Source of the DNA: Galerina marginata
Lineage: Eukaryota; Basidiomycota; Agaricomycetes; Agaricales; Galerinaceae
Length of the DNA stretch: 64,000 nucleotides
Direction: 5' to 3'
Assembly (NCBI GenBank): GCA_023014335.1
Contig: JAECYW010000017.1
Coordinates: 558,001-622,000, forward strand
The notes under the pieces were generated by a model that saw only the letters and a program-made list of their open reading frames with translations, ran no database searches and had not been told where the DNA came from. The stretch's first letter is position 1, and each line of letters starts with the position of its first letter. Shown piece by piece: positions 23,671 through 34,634 of the stretch. The translations under genes were made by a program, and so were the position numbers.

Positions 23671-25013
23671 CTACCGCTCACTCCCATTCCTTTCCGCAAT
23701 ACATCTCTGCAACGACCCAAACGCCAGCCTGTCCACCTCCTCATCCCTCGGCGGCTCTTCAAAATCACTGCAATACCCCGATTCAATGATAAACACGACA
23801 TATCCATGAAATATGCGCTGGTAGAGCTCGTCTCCATCCCCCAGCTCGTCCTCACTCAGACTGAGTCCTAACTCTTCCAGAGGACCCGAACGCCCAGGCA
23901 GCGGGCTGAACACGAACGACCGGAGGCCCTTCATCTCTCGCTCGAACCGACTCCAGATCTGAGCCCACGACCGCGGGGGCCCGGGGTCGTCGATGTCAAT
24001 ATAGCACGACGATAAATCAAGGTGGACCAAGGTGTCCTTATGGCGGATTATAAACCCCTCAGCGCCAGTGTCAGAATTGGCAGGCGCAAGACCACCCATA
24101 GCGAAAACGACATTCCGCAAACACAGCCGCTCCAGCCTCGGCAGCTCGATCGAATCCCACTCGCGCAGCCCGAACGCAAGGGTGTTCACATCGCTAACCA
24201 TCACGAGGCACGTGAGGCCCTCTGCACACCCCGCCAAGATCCCGGGCAGGTCGTCCTCCCAGAACGCAGTGTACTCCTCGTCGCTCGCGTCAAAGTCCTC
24301 GCTGTCGTTCGTGACGAGGGAGAGGTGCAGTGTCTTCAGCGGGTGGAGGAGGGTGTGGAAGGAGGCTAGACGCGCGCCGTCGTTAGGGAGCGCGAGGAGG
24401 CCGTGTATTTGGAGTTCGTGGAGGGCGAGACGCGGGGCAATATCAGGGGAGCCCGTGTTGGCTGCGGATGCGGGTGCGGATTCGGCGAGGGATGTGAATA
24501 TGCCGATTTGCAGCCGCCGGCTTGGGGACATCTCCTCGCCTTTGAACTGATAGACCCCCTCTTCGTAGACGCTCGGGAAGTAGAGCCGGAGGGTGTGGAG
24601 GTTTTCGAAGTTCCCGAGGTGCTGGAACATGGACACCGTTTCTTCGATCGTGTCGCCTGCGTGAACATGGCCAAGTTAGGAGTACGTCGAGGTTTATCTG
24701 GGATAGTCGGGCTCTTACCGTCGAACACATATCCCTCCATGAACCCACCGACCTCCAAAGCCCTAAAATCCACCTCCTTCACGTGCAGTGAAACTTTCGA
24801 GGCATGCACATCAACTGCAGCTGCTGTAGCCAGCTCGGTAAAAGCAGCACAACACCCCTTCTTACGCGAAATATTCAGCCTCCGAAACGCACGAGGCGTA
24901 GCGAGCTCTCGAAACCCCTTGGACACGAACCGGAGGCAGAAGAGCGTGGCTTTATCGGAGTCCGGGATGAGGTCGAGGATGGCGCTTGTTAGTTCCAGCG
25001 GGAAGTGGTCCAT
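23671..25013 (-). CDS. F-box protein, 426 aa
   Basis: Exons 25013-24719 and 24656-23671. The ATG at 25,013 (MDHFPLELTSAILDLI) begins directly with the F-box, so a longer frame from 25,118 is rejected. The F-box spans about residues 1-45 (FVSKGFRELATPRAFRRL). The rest is an irregular leucine-rich domain (LHTLRLYFP, LVHLDLSSCYIDI) and an acidic C-terminal part (SLSEDELGDGDE). Role by family: substrate adaptor of an SCF ubiquitin ligase. The gene is GC-rich in third positions, like the two membrane genes before it. A truncated copy lies at 25,675-26,055. Confidence 0.8.
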
Positions 25014-25674
25014 CCTGCGTGTGCACTGCGAGGAAAGGGATCTTAGAAGGAGAGGGCCAGACTTCAGCGGGCAACGCGTCGGGAATTGGGATCCCAGAGA
25101 CGCTTTTTGTAGTTTCACCTAGTTTCACGGTGCCTTGTTCGCGCCGCAGCCGAGCATGATTCGCGATCTTGAGAAAACGGAGATTTTTATCCTTCGGAGG
25201 CGACTATGCCTCATCTCACCCGGTGCAGCCAGTTACCAGATCATGATCAGGATAGAGCTGGAACTTTTTGTTACGATGTTCGTGTGAGAGGTCTGACCAC
25301 AAAGAACCACCACTCCGCGAATCTCATGGCTGTTACGTAATTATTTCCCATCAGCTAAGCTTGTGTATAAAGTTGTGAACCAAAACCTGACGGAAACCTC
25401 CAGTGCCGTTTGATCAGTATCTCTTGGGTGTTTCTTGAGAATTTCCTCCATTATGTATGATTACTAGCCGCACGAAAGCTGTCCCTGGCCCTCGTAGCTT
25501 GCTCTACTGCCCTATTCCAATAATCCCTCCGGTTCAGATCTCATCGTTCAACCTTAACATAACCTGAAGCATCTCTCGGCCTTTCATAATTTCTCTCTGT
25601 CAGTTCTTTCCAAAAGGCTCATACTCTGAATCTGCAATATGGAGTCACTTCCATCTCCCAATTAGATTTTTCGC
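25014..25674. other. Intergenic stretch
   Basis: Promoter side of the F-box gene. No other gene was seen. Confidence 0.4.
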
Positions 25675-26055
25675 AAACGCCAGCCTATCCACATCTCATC
25701 CCTCGGAGGATCCTCAAAATAACAGCGCTACCCTGCCTCGTCAATAAACATGACGTAGCCATGAATCGTGCCTTTATCGTATTCTCATGCCCCAATTCCT
25801 TCTTGGTCGTTGCCGCCTTGCTCGCTGTCTCCTCCGACCGGCAGCTGACGAAGCCCAGGTAACTGGCTAAATTCAAACAACCGAAGGCACTACAGCTAAT
25901 GTTTGAAGAGACCTCAAATCCGAGCCCACGACCGCGTGGGCCAGGGAGGGTCGACGAAGCCGATTATCCGCAAACAAACATATTCCAACCTCGGCAGGGA
26001 GATTGAATCCCATTTGCGGTACCCGAACGCGATCGTGTATATATCATTGGGTACG
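25675..26055 (-). pseudogene. Truncated F-box copy
   Basis: Plus-strand stretches 25,675-25,770 and 25,905-26,055 are near-copies of 23,705-23,810 and 23,945-24,175 of the adjacent F-box gene, in the same order. Shared landmarks are AAACGCCAGCCT and CATCCCTCGG in the first and GAGCCCACGACCGCG and CAACCTCGGCAG in the second. The middle is deleted or replaced, the ends are missing and frames are broken. It is a decayed local duplicate. Confidence 0.7.
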
Positions 26056-26181
26056 CATCAAGGAATACAGGAGCTGACAGTTCACTACTTTGTTGGACAT
26101 CGATTTGCCCTGTAAGTTTTTTAAATTTTTCTCGCGATCAGTGGAATAATGTGGGGAGTTCAGCCTTCTGAACCGTCAGAC

Positions 26182-27755
26182 TCATTGACCTTTGGTCAGT
26201 GGTTCATCCTCGAAATTGGGTGTGCCTCGCTCGTCGGCTGTGTCTCGCTCATCGGCTGTGTCTCGTTCATCTGGTGTAACAATAAAAGGGCTGAGATCAA
26301 TGACGAAGTCCCGGATAATTTGATCAAGGTCCATATTTTGAATTTTCCGTTGTATTTCCCCCTTCCTCCGTTTACCTGAGACCTTTCCCATTAAACCGAA
26401 TGGCGATATAGGCTTGTTACCTGAACGTGTTGAAACCGAGCCTGAGTAAGTGGGACATAGAAAAGATGGAATAAACTCTCACCGAATAGAGGAAACAGGA
26501 GGCTACGCCCGAAGAACCAGGAGAAAAGTGCGTTCAGGATTGTCCAAAGGCCACCGATCGAAGCTACCATTGTCAGAACAGTGTGCGTTCTAAATTCTTC
26601 TGTCACGACGAATCCACGTCCCCTAGGTGAAATGCCCCATCCAGGATACAAAACGGTCCACATTTGGTATTTAGAGCCTCCTATCCCATTTATGGGAATT
26701 GGATCTGCATGCAGTGGATGAAAGCACATCAATGCAGGGAGGGTTACTCGAGTAAATCAAGTCGACCAACCTATCGTGTAAATATTAACCGACTGATATA
26801 ACTAAGGTGAAACTCAATCAGCAGCTGTTACTTGATCTAAGATATTTCACGTACTCCTGATAGGCCAATAATATCGCGCCAACTGCTCTTCAATACACGA
26901 AGGCGAGAATACTCAACTGTGTACCTCAAGAGGCTGCCAAAATTATAGTACAAGGAGAACGGCGTCAAAAAAGCCCGTTCATTGGGTTCACCGGTTGCGT
27001 TGAGGTACGAACTGATGTTTCCCAGAGCTTGAGACTTAGGATCGAACAGTATAAGCTGGGCGTTGTCGTAGACGCCTAGGTTTGTGGCCCACGCAGGATC
27101 CATGGAAATATTGACCCAAACGGCGTCTGTTCGCTGGGGAGCTATTTAATCTGATAAGTACAGCCGTTCCAATTGCAACAGAGAACACACCTGCCTTGAC
27201 AGGAGCAAACATTGCATTGATACGACGGGTTCCACTGCAACTGATCCGCAGTATTTTGCACTAAGGACTGATGCCACGACAATGTACAAGGACATGATGA
27301 CCCCAGGCCATTTTCAGGGTCCCAACAACCAACTGAAACGTCCACCGATAAGTATGGGCTCTATAGTCCGAGGAGCTCAATTCCATGAGGTTAATAATTT
27401 GAAGAATGAGTCATGCCCACATTTTCAAAGGAAGGCTGGCTTAAAATGTTGGTGTATACAAGAACGGATGGCATTCCTGCCATCCCGAACTCGGTAGTAT
27501 TGTCAAAGGGTTCGACTGCCGTATAATCTCTGGTTGAAAATTGTTCGTCTTTGATTTGTTTCGCCAAATCGTATCCAAATGCCAGAAGCAAAGCAATCGA
27601 TACAAGGGCAATACTTGTGCGGAAAATAGCAAAAGGTATTGGCTCGAGGCTATCATGTCCATCAACGCTGAGCAATTCATCAAGAATGCAATGAAAGATG
27701 ATCCTCACTCATGACAACGGAAAATTTGTCGCGCAATACCACGGTTAGTGGACAT
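26182..27755 (-). CDS. Uncharacterised two-TM agaric membrane protein, about 410 aa
   Basis: Modelled exons 27755-27709, 27667-27421, 27360-27187, 27133-26851, 26704-26483 and 26441-26182. The exon 3/4 junction is ambiguous: a donor two bases earlier with an acceptor six bases earlier also fits. Parts in order are TM1 (ALVSIALLLAFGYDLA), a cysteine-rich loop (GSSCPCTLSW, YQCNVCSCQG), a luminal domain with NISSYLNATGEPNER, then TM2 (VLTMVASIGGLWTILNALFSWFFG) and the cytosolic motif NKPISPFGLMG. The GGLW...FG plus PISPFG pattern resembles an unnamed family of basidiomycete membrane proteins. Function unknown. The C-terminus has three copies of an 18-bp repeat giving DERDTA. Two introns are only 41 nt long. 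Confidence 0.65.
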
Positions 27756-29457
27756 GGGAAACTGTGGGAGGACAGACAAAGGATGATGCTCAGCCGAGGG
27801 CTACAGGACCTCGATGTGGCGAAATCTCACCTTCTTCATGTCTAAGCATGTGGTGAAAGCCCCTGCATCAAAATCCCTTTTCAGGTGGCACCACCAAGTT
27901 GAGCGGTACAAGGTTTGCTGTCAACTTCAATGAAATCCACACATATGAAGCATTGCCTCCCAAAGTGTTGTTCAATGCATATGGATAAATCGAGCGCATA
28001 AAGCTCCCGTAAAAAAAATATTATTTGAGTGGTACGGATCTTTGAAACCGAGCGAGGCTGTGGGCTGGGGACTGGACGCGTGCTAAAATAGATCCTCCAA
28101 GTTTTAATCTAAAAATAAAGATGTCAAGGGCGGTTAAGTACGTCACTTGGCGGGCGCTAAACAGTACAAAATTCTAAATTTAGTGAGGTCCGTCAAGGTC
28201 CAGGGAAGTACAGATCACTGCGGCTTCGAGGGAGCGCTGGTTGGTTTGACTGAGGTGTAGGTCGGTGTATTGAGTACTCTGGAGTACGCTGGACAGTGGA
28301 GTTACACTAGCATGTGGCTAAGTTATTTACTCTATGCGGACACGGCATGTATGTCCCATTGAAATTTTGACAATTGACATGTTCCTGAGGACGCCAGCCA
28401 GGCTTCACCTTATCTTTGTATTGAATTCGGTTCTCACCTGCTCACTACACGTTGAACCCATTCCTGCCGCAGTCCATTGGATCAGTGAGAGTGCATGTAA
28501 TTTGTGTTCAGAAAGCTGTACAGGGCGATGACTTCAGGTCTAATGGAGGGTCAAGCTCTATTTCACCCCGAACAGAGCCCAAGCTTCATCGAATAGAAAG
28601 GTAGGGATCCGTATATATCCTCAATGAGTCTGTTTTCCAGAAGACACAACGCTACTTAGGGTTACTGGCGCATTTTTGGCGGTAACCGGCATTTCTAATT
28701 CACTCGCGGGTACCTGATGGAAGCTCGACATTATGGACCACATTATACTTGGGCACAGTCGCAATTACGCTGTAACCAGTGCGTTATTTGCAATAGTGAA
28801 AACATGAAAGACCTGGACAACTGATCTACACCAGCTGGCACCCCTCGGAAGGGTTAACAACAGTCGCCTGAGGGGAACATATCCGACCTCTATGTTCTAT
28901 CCCCGCACTCTCCAAAGTTCTATGCCAGTTCTATACTGTCGAGGGAAACTTACCTGGAAAAAGTCATCCAGAGTCGGTACATATGTACGGTAATAATAAT
29001 AATGTACCCTTAGGTGACGTGCGGCCTGCCTTAGGTTGTCCGCTTCGGAACCAAATAGGAAAGCGACCAGCTGCCAGAACGCCTAGTACTCTTATTTGAT
29101 TAAACCACTCTCCAGATCCGTTAGTGGACACCTGCCTTGTAATGATGGAAGAACTCAGTCAGAGCGGGCAATTATCCTTCAATTCACAGTAAAACTTTGC
29201 CCTGCCCACCCACTGGATTTTCAACTTCATACCTTGTTTGTGGCTATATTCCGCAGTACACATGTTTTACGCCCCATGACATACATAGGTATAGCCTGGT
29301 GGCGGAATTAACAAGGCAAGGTACAAGCCATGCTGCGATTGCAATCCTGCTCCAATGCCGATAAGATCTTCACTTCGCTCGAAGTCGAAATTAGATTTAT
29401 AGAGAGCTTGAAGGACGAGCGCCTCTGGTCTCGAAGTTCAGCTCTTGCACTGGCACG
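27756..29457. other. Gene-poor stretch of 1.7 kb
   Basis: No gene is supported. The stretch has short (AAT)n near 28,990-29,004 and scattered short frames without content. Confidence 0.4.
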
Positions 29458-30338
29458 ATGTATCTCAATTCACCGCTACTGCTCATCATTTATCGTAAGG
29501 ACCTTTCCATAATAGAATTGTATGGCCACTACTCAACTGATATGCACCATAGTAGTCATCTCAATTGATGTTAAAAACGGTCTTGTTCACGGCCTCGATA
29601 TTGCTGGCTACCAAGTCCCAGAACAAGTGCGTTTAAAGAGTATGAAACCCCTGATACATGGGCTGACTTCTAATTTAGTGTGCAAGTATCTGTACCCCGG
29701 CAGCGGCGTTGTATGATTCTTGTACCGCTATTTCTTGTCTTTGCACTGCAGGAAGTGAGACGGAGATCCAGCAATGCGCGAATTGTGTCATTCCAATAGA
29801 GCCAAGCTTGGCTAGTGTACTGGAACCACTGGGTGAAGGCAAGTGTCCCAATTTAATTTCACTCTCCTTGACCTAACCTACCGCATTATTTGGTACTTCA
29901 GATTTCAACGTCCTCTGTGGCAACCTACCTCCTCTAACCTTCCCGCCCACAACAACCACCACATCTATTGAACCTACGGTTCCCGTAATTAACACAACCT
30001 CTTTGCCAATTTCCATGCCAGTGGTATCCTCTGGAACCATGAGAACAGAAACAATCACTACTGCTGTGTCTCCGACATCTCTGACCCCACAGAGAACGGA
30101 CACGATGGTACCTGCGTCAGCCACGTCTCAGTTAATATCCTCGCCAACAACAACAGCAACAGCAACTGTGGAAAAGCCGTCCGAGTCTACTTCTGGAATT
30201 TTAGTCAATTCGACAACTTCTGCCCTTATTGTACCATTACCGACAAATAATGCTAATGGTGCTAGGCCAAGTTTCCGATCTCAGCTACGAAGTACGGGCA
30301 TTACAATTGGTATTGGTTTGCTGCTAAGGTTGCTATGA
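29458..30338 (+). CDS. Cysteine-rich secreted protein with Ser/Thr stalk and GPI-type tail, 233 aa
   Basis: Exons 29458-29494, 29553-29626, 29679-29832 and 29902-30338. The N-terminus (MYLNSPLLLIIYLVISI, split by intron 1) is signal-like. Eight cysteines follow in a compact domain, with the pattern CxxxC, C, C, CxC, CxxC and a last C before NLPPLTF. This is similar to small CFEM-like or hydrophobic-surface domains of basidiomycetes. A Thr/Ser/Pro-rich stalk and a hydrophobic C-terminus (STGITIGIGLLLRLL) after a small-residue site suggest GPI anchoring. Intron 3 has two possible donors with the same phase, GTGAAG (used here) and GCAAGT seven bases later. It probably acts at the cell wall; the binding partner is unknown. 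Confidence 0.75.
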
Positions 30339-30805
30339 ACAGAAGGGGGTCAAGCAATAGTATTTGGGAGTCTCGTCGTTCTCTCTTCTGATTTCCTACC
30401 TTGTTTTTTTGTAATGCATTCCTGATACAAATTTCCAAGGTCCTTTGTTGTGTTGTAGTTACCAGTAACTAAGCCTTCGTCCCATGGTAGACCGTAGAAT
30501 ATTGGCTTCAGTTCCAGCCACAAAAGCAGCATCGGTCTCATAGTCCTAAGTTGTCCGGGGCAGGATTTTCCCTGTCTCGTAACCGTCTTCCTCTCGTTTG
30601 GCTATACAACAAAATACTGCCTGTATATCCCAGCCTTGACGGTTTGTGAAGACGGTGATGGGAGCGATAGAGTCGAGCATAGTGCCGTGGGTCGTTAGGG
30701 ATGTATCGAGCGCTGGCAATCGTTGTGACCAAGGCATATTTGCCTCCACGATATTTAAGTAAAATGAGGAACCAGGAAAGAACCGGGGTACGGAAGCTTG
30801 ATGTG
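30339..30805. other. Intergenic stretch between convergent genes
   Basis: No gene found. Confidence 0.4.
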
Positions 30806-31850
30806 TTAAAGGTCGGAATACCATTCCTTTCCTTGATCGTTCAGCTCCTCATGCCATGGAAATGGAATGTGAATCCATCGTTGAGATGAATCAAGTAAGA
30901 ATTTGGCTACTCAGACGTTCGCGAGGTCAATCTTACGGTATTGGTCACGTTGGGGACACAATTGAAAACTCACCTCGCCGCGCGATAGAAAACCGTTCTC
31001 CATCAATCCAAAAGTCGACACCACCCCGTGCTCCGTTCTCCCAATTTCGTTCCAGATCATAATAATCGTCTGAGATCATCAATATAAGCCGTTGATCGTC
31101 GACCTTGGTGAATTCTTCTTCATCACTGTATTTGCCATATTCTTCCGCTATAAGAATAATGATGCGCAGATGAAGGCAATTGCGAAGAGTGATTCCCACT
31201 GTATCCACGTCAATTGTGCTTGGAAGAGCGAGGTGAGTGAGTTTGGGAAAATTTGCGAGCAATTGCATGATACTTTCTTTCCAAATTCCATCGAAGCTGA
31301 CGATATCAAGATGGGTTAGGTTAGGGAACATCTTCGGGTTGAAGTTTTCCAGTCCAGGGTGATTAATGTACGAAGATAATCGCTTAAGAGGCAGACAGCG
31401 TAGAGCGGGAAGGAAGAAATTCATTGCGTATTGGGAGGACCCGCACCAAATGGCTATATTCTGAACATTCGGACACGACGATAGAAGGCGGTTGACGGTT
31501 TCAAAATTTGTGGGAGTGCGTATAAAAAGATGCTTCGCGAATTTACCGACGTCGTCGAGGAGATCCGGAGCTTCTACGAAATTCGGAAACCCAGCTGGAA
31601 AGCGAGGTGTCTTGAAGAGTAGGAAGACATTATATAGAACCGGTCGTATCCTGGAAATATGGGATGATATTTTAAGCGCATTTTTCTTGAACAGCCTCTG
31701 GTTCGATCAATTAACTCACCATTCACAGACCCGTTTGGCCACCGGCAATAATTTAGCAATACTCTTGATATCAGAACCGGCTTCCAATGCGACCATCTCA
31801 AAAATTAAACGCTCTAAATCTTGAGGAAGGTGGGGAGAACTGCCGTCCAT
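30806..31850 (-). CDS. Short F-box-like protein, 302 aa
   Basis: Exons 31850-31720, 31650-30974 and 30906-30806, introns of 69 and 67 nt. The N-terminus HLPQDLERLIFEMVA and AKLLPVAKRVCEWIRPVLYNV is the compact F-box-like form common in agarics. It is followed by leucine-rich stretches (LRCLPLKRLSSYI, FPNLTHLDIVSFDG, FPKLTHLALPS) and an acidic segment. The C-terminus ends in DQGKEWYSDL. Probable SCF adaptor; substrate unknown. Confidence 0.75.
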
Positions 31851-32926
31851 CGTCTTTTCGAGAAGGAAAGAAGGGACCTAGTCAAAGGCCAAGTCGAGAC
31901 TAAGTTATTGACCACTGGCAAGATCTGGGTAAGAAACTCTCTTTTAAGGCCAAGAACACCTGAATCCAACAATCTTGAAAAGACTTTATACAGTGAATAT
32001 GGAACTGAGGCCAAGATGAAGAGTTGTTGGAAGTAGTTAAAGGAGGACCAAGGTATCGGTCATGAGAGATTAATCAATGACACTTTCGCACGTTCATCGC
32101 AAGCACGGAATCCTCATCCATCAATTATTCAAGCATGTAGATGTCGAACTTGAAGGGTAGTTATATACAGAAATGGGTCAGAGGTAACCTACTCGTCGGG
32201 TCAAGCGGAATGAATATGGTACATCAAAGGGAGCTAGCATAGGGTGAAGTTTAATGTAGGGGATGTTGGGAATGTTGGGATAGACGAAGACAACGGTGGA
32301 GGCAATGGAAAAAAAGTGCAGGCCAGATGCAGGTCAAGGGGTGGTAAAACCATTACGACAGGGAGTAAATACGAGGTCGAAAGCATCAAGAGAGCAAAGA
32401 CAGGCATATATAGTGTATAGTTATGGGACAATGTGCGCGAGTGATGGGATGGTGCGAGGGTAAATCATGGGGCAAGCATCAATTCATCCACTGGTTGCAA
32501 GTCGTGTACGCCTTCCAGTGGTGGTGATGCGATATGCGTCGAAAAGGACAGGTATGGGTACACCTTGTAGACAAGCCGATAAGGTGAATATAAACAAGGT
32601 CGGCATTGCTGCTCTATTTCGCGGCTCCTGCCAAGATAGCGTAGTTCGTTGCAGAAATCCGCAATTGGGAGAGATAGGCGGAGACTGCGAAAGGGCAGAT
32701 AGGCGGACATCGGAGTATGTACAGATGATTTGCAATGAGCGACAAAACGAGTGGAGATACACCAATGATTCATGTCGTTTCGTGCCATAGATGTTTAGAC
32801 AACGCGATTACGGGAGTTGTGGGGGGAGATGCAAGCATGGTGGGCAATGCAGGCGGACGTATATACAAATGAAGGTGGGCAAGACCAGGAGGTGTGAAAG
32901 GTGCTGCAGACGTTTGAAGTTTGATG
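31851..32926. other. Intergenic stretch, 3' flank of family gene copy 3
   Basis: No gene found. One TGTATATA motif on the minus strand (32,867-32,860) lies about 60 nt past the stop of family gene copy 3. Confidence 0.4.
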
Positions 32927-33582
32927 TCAGTTCGTCCTGCGCAAAAGCGCCTCAGCAAGCTTAAGGGGTAGCACCTTCCGCACTGTGTTTATTATCAACA
33001 GAGAAAGATCATGCTAAAATAGCCAATATGTTAGAACGAATGATAGTGACATGCTGACATGACTAAAAATGCACCTTGTCAGAACCTTTCATGCTGGAAG
33101 AACGAAAACCACGAGAAGTTGATGGTCTCCCTTCCCTAAATATAGTTCCCGCATCAGCATCGCTCTCTGGTTCCTGTGTTTCCACAACAAATTTTTAGAA
33201 ATCACATCTAAAGAGAAGAGGCACGAGAAACAACTGACCAGTCTTTCCTCATCTGCAAAGTGTACGATAAACGAGAACTGTTCCTCGTCGGCCTTCGCGA
33301 CAGGCTCGGTATAGCGCAGGTCAATGGTTTTCTAGCAGTATGTACGTGTATAAGCCATAGACTTAACGGGAAGAAAAAAGGAATCCAACGTACCATTAGA
33401 TGACTCGTAGGTTGGATGTAACCAATGTTAACGGTAGGAAAGGTCGACGTCATAGCGGACGGCTCATCTGGTTGTTCATCGTCAAGCAAAGTAATCACCG
33501 ACGGACGTCTTGGAATGGCTTCTGGGCGCTTTGCTTCAAGGACGTGATGGATAGACGGAAGTGGGAAGCGGGAAAGAGACAT
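32927..33582 (-). CDS. Unrecognised 4-exon family protein, copy 3, 155 aa
   Basis: Exons 33582-33394, 33331-33239, 33173-33075 and 33013-32927, all phase 0, matching copies at 9717 and 14,746 in number, order and length (189, 93, 99 and 87 nt). Conserved parts are MSLSRFPLPSIHHVLEAK, RPSVITLLD, GYIQPTSHLM, EPVAKADEEQFSFIVHF, DADAG, REGRPSTSRGF and the helix LLIINTVRKVLPLKLAEALL. The C-terminus resembles copy 1 more than copy 2. No recognised domain. It lies on the opposite strand, more than 17 kb from copy 2. Confidence 0.8.
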
Positions 33583-33830
33583 GCTTGAGCTCTTCAAAAC
33601 TTCAACTCGTTGTATTTTGGGGTCGAAAATGAACCGGAATGGGTGTGTCGAAGAGAATAACAAAGATGTATGCCAATGAATGTGAGGGTCAGATAGAGAA
33701 AAACTGATGTGGAAGTGGTGAAAGAGTGGCCAGTGTTAAAACGTTGAAAGTTGCCTGTCGGAAGGTAAAATGCAACCCAAAAGTCAGGAAGCTGAGTAAA
33801 AGTGAGCCCTGAGGGAATGGCCTTTTGCAA

Positions 33831-33975
33831 CGCGCTTCTTATACGTACGGTGGCGGAGACTGGAATTTGATTTGCAAAATCTGGCGAAAGCCGACATTTA
33901 ATTCGCGCACGGAGCAACCGCATCGAACACCGAAAACGTTAAAAACAGCAAAGGCTTCCACGGCCTGTAGAAGAA
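33831..33975 (-). promoter_or_regulatory. Conserved core promoter of family gene copy 3
   Basis: On the minus strand, GGCCGTGGAAGCC, GTTTTTAACG and TTTTCGGTGTTCG are followed by CGTATAAGAAGCG (about 33,845), 263 nt before the ATG. This matches the other two copies. Confidence 0.5.
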
Positions 33976-34570
33976 CCAGGATGGGGCACAACGACCGCCT
34001 GGAGGTACTGCTTACTTCCACATCTGTCGTCCCACCCAGCCCATGTCCGTTCAAATAGAGGAAGGAGGCCGAAATCTGTTCGTTTGACGCTTTAGACATT
34101 CTGGACGCCATGGCAAATGGAAAAAAGGCTTTTCTGGGTTGCTGTATCGAATGGAAAACTCTTGCTCTATGCACGGATTTCCAGAACGAATATGCTGTAG
34201 CTGTTGTCCGGAGGAATATTGGTTCCTGCAAAGGCAGACTGTCAGCTGCGTTGATTCTCCCCATCAAATCTGGGAAGGGAGAATATTCTCAGCCAGAGAC
34301 TGGACAATCTTGTATGAAAAAGCCCTTCAAACCAGGACAAGACGTCTTCTGACGTCTTCTGCACCATCATTGCAAGAAGTTGCGCAGACCAGCCGTAGGT
34401 CGAAGCGAGGCTCATTGGCCGAAAGGCTTTCTTGGTCGTTCACATCCAATAGTCCATGGCGTCGGCAGCCCATGGTCGGCAAACAACCTATTGTAACCCC
34501 AATCCACGTCCATGTACCCCCATCCTCCACGACGATTCCGCCAACGACTTCCCTCTCCAAAAGGACCTGG

Positions 34571-34634
34571 TTGTGACGAATGTAACACGTCATGTCACGC
34601 TGGGACGCGAAAAGCGGGGTGACTCAGTGAGTCA
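34571..34634 (-). promoter_or_regulatory. AP-1/CRE-like block upstream of family gene copy 3
   Basis: On the minus strand two inverted AP-1 sites (TGACTCACTGAGTCA, 34,634-34,620) precede AGCGTGACATGACGTG and ATTCGTCAC. This is the same order and spacing as before copies 1 and 2. Confidence 0.45.

Noticed and set aside
24403..25122. 239-codon plus-strand frame opposite the F-box gene
   Set aside because: Antisense shadow; the minus strand has a clear F-box and an in-frame intron.
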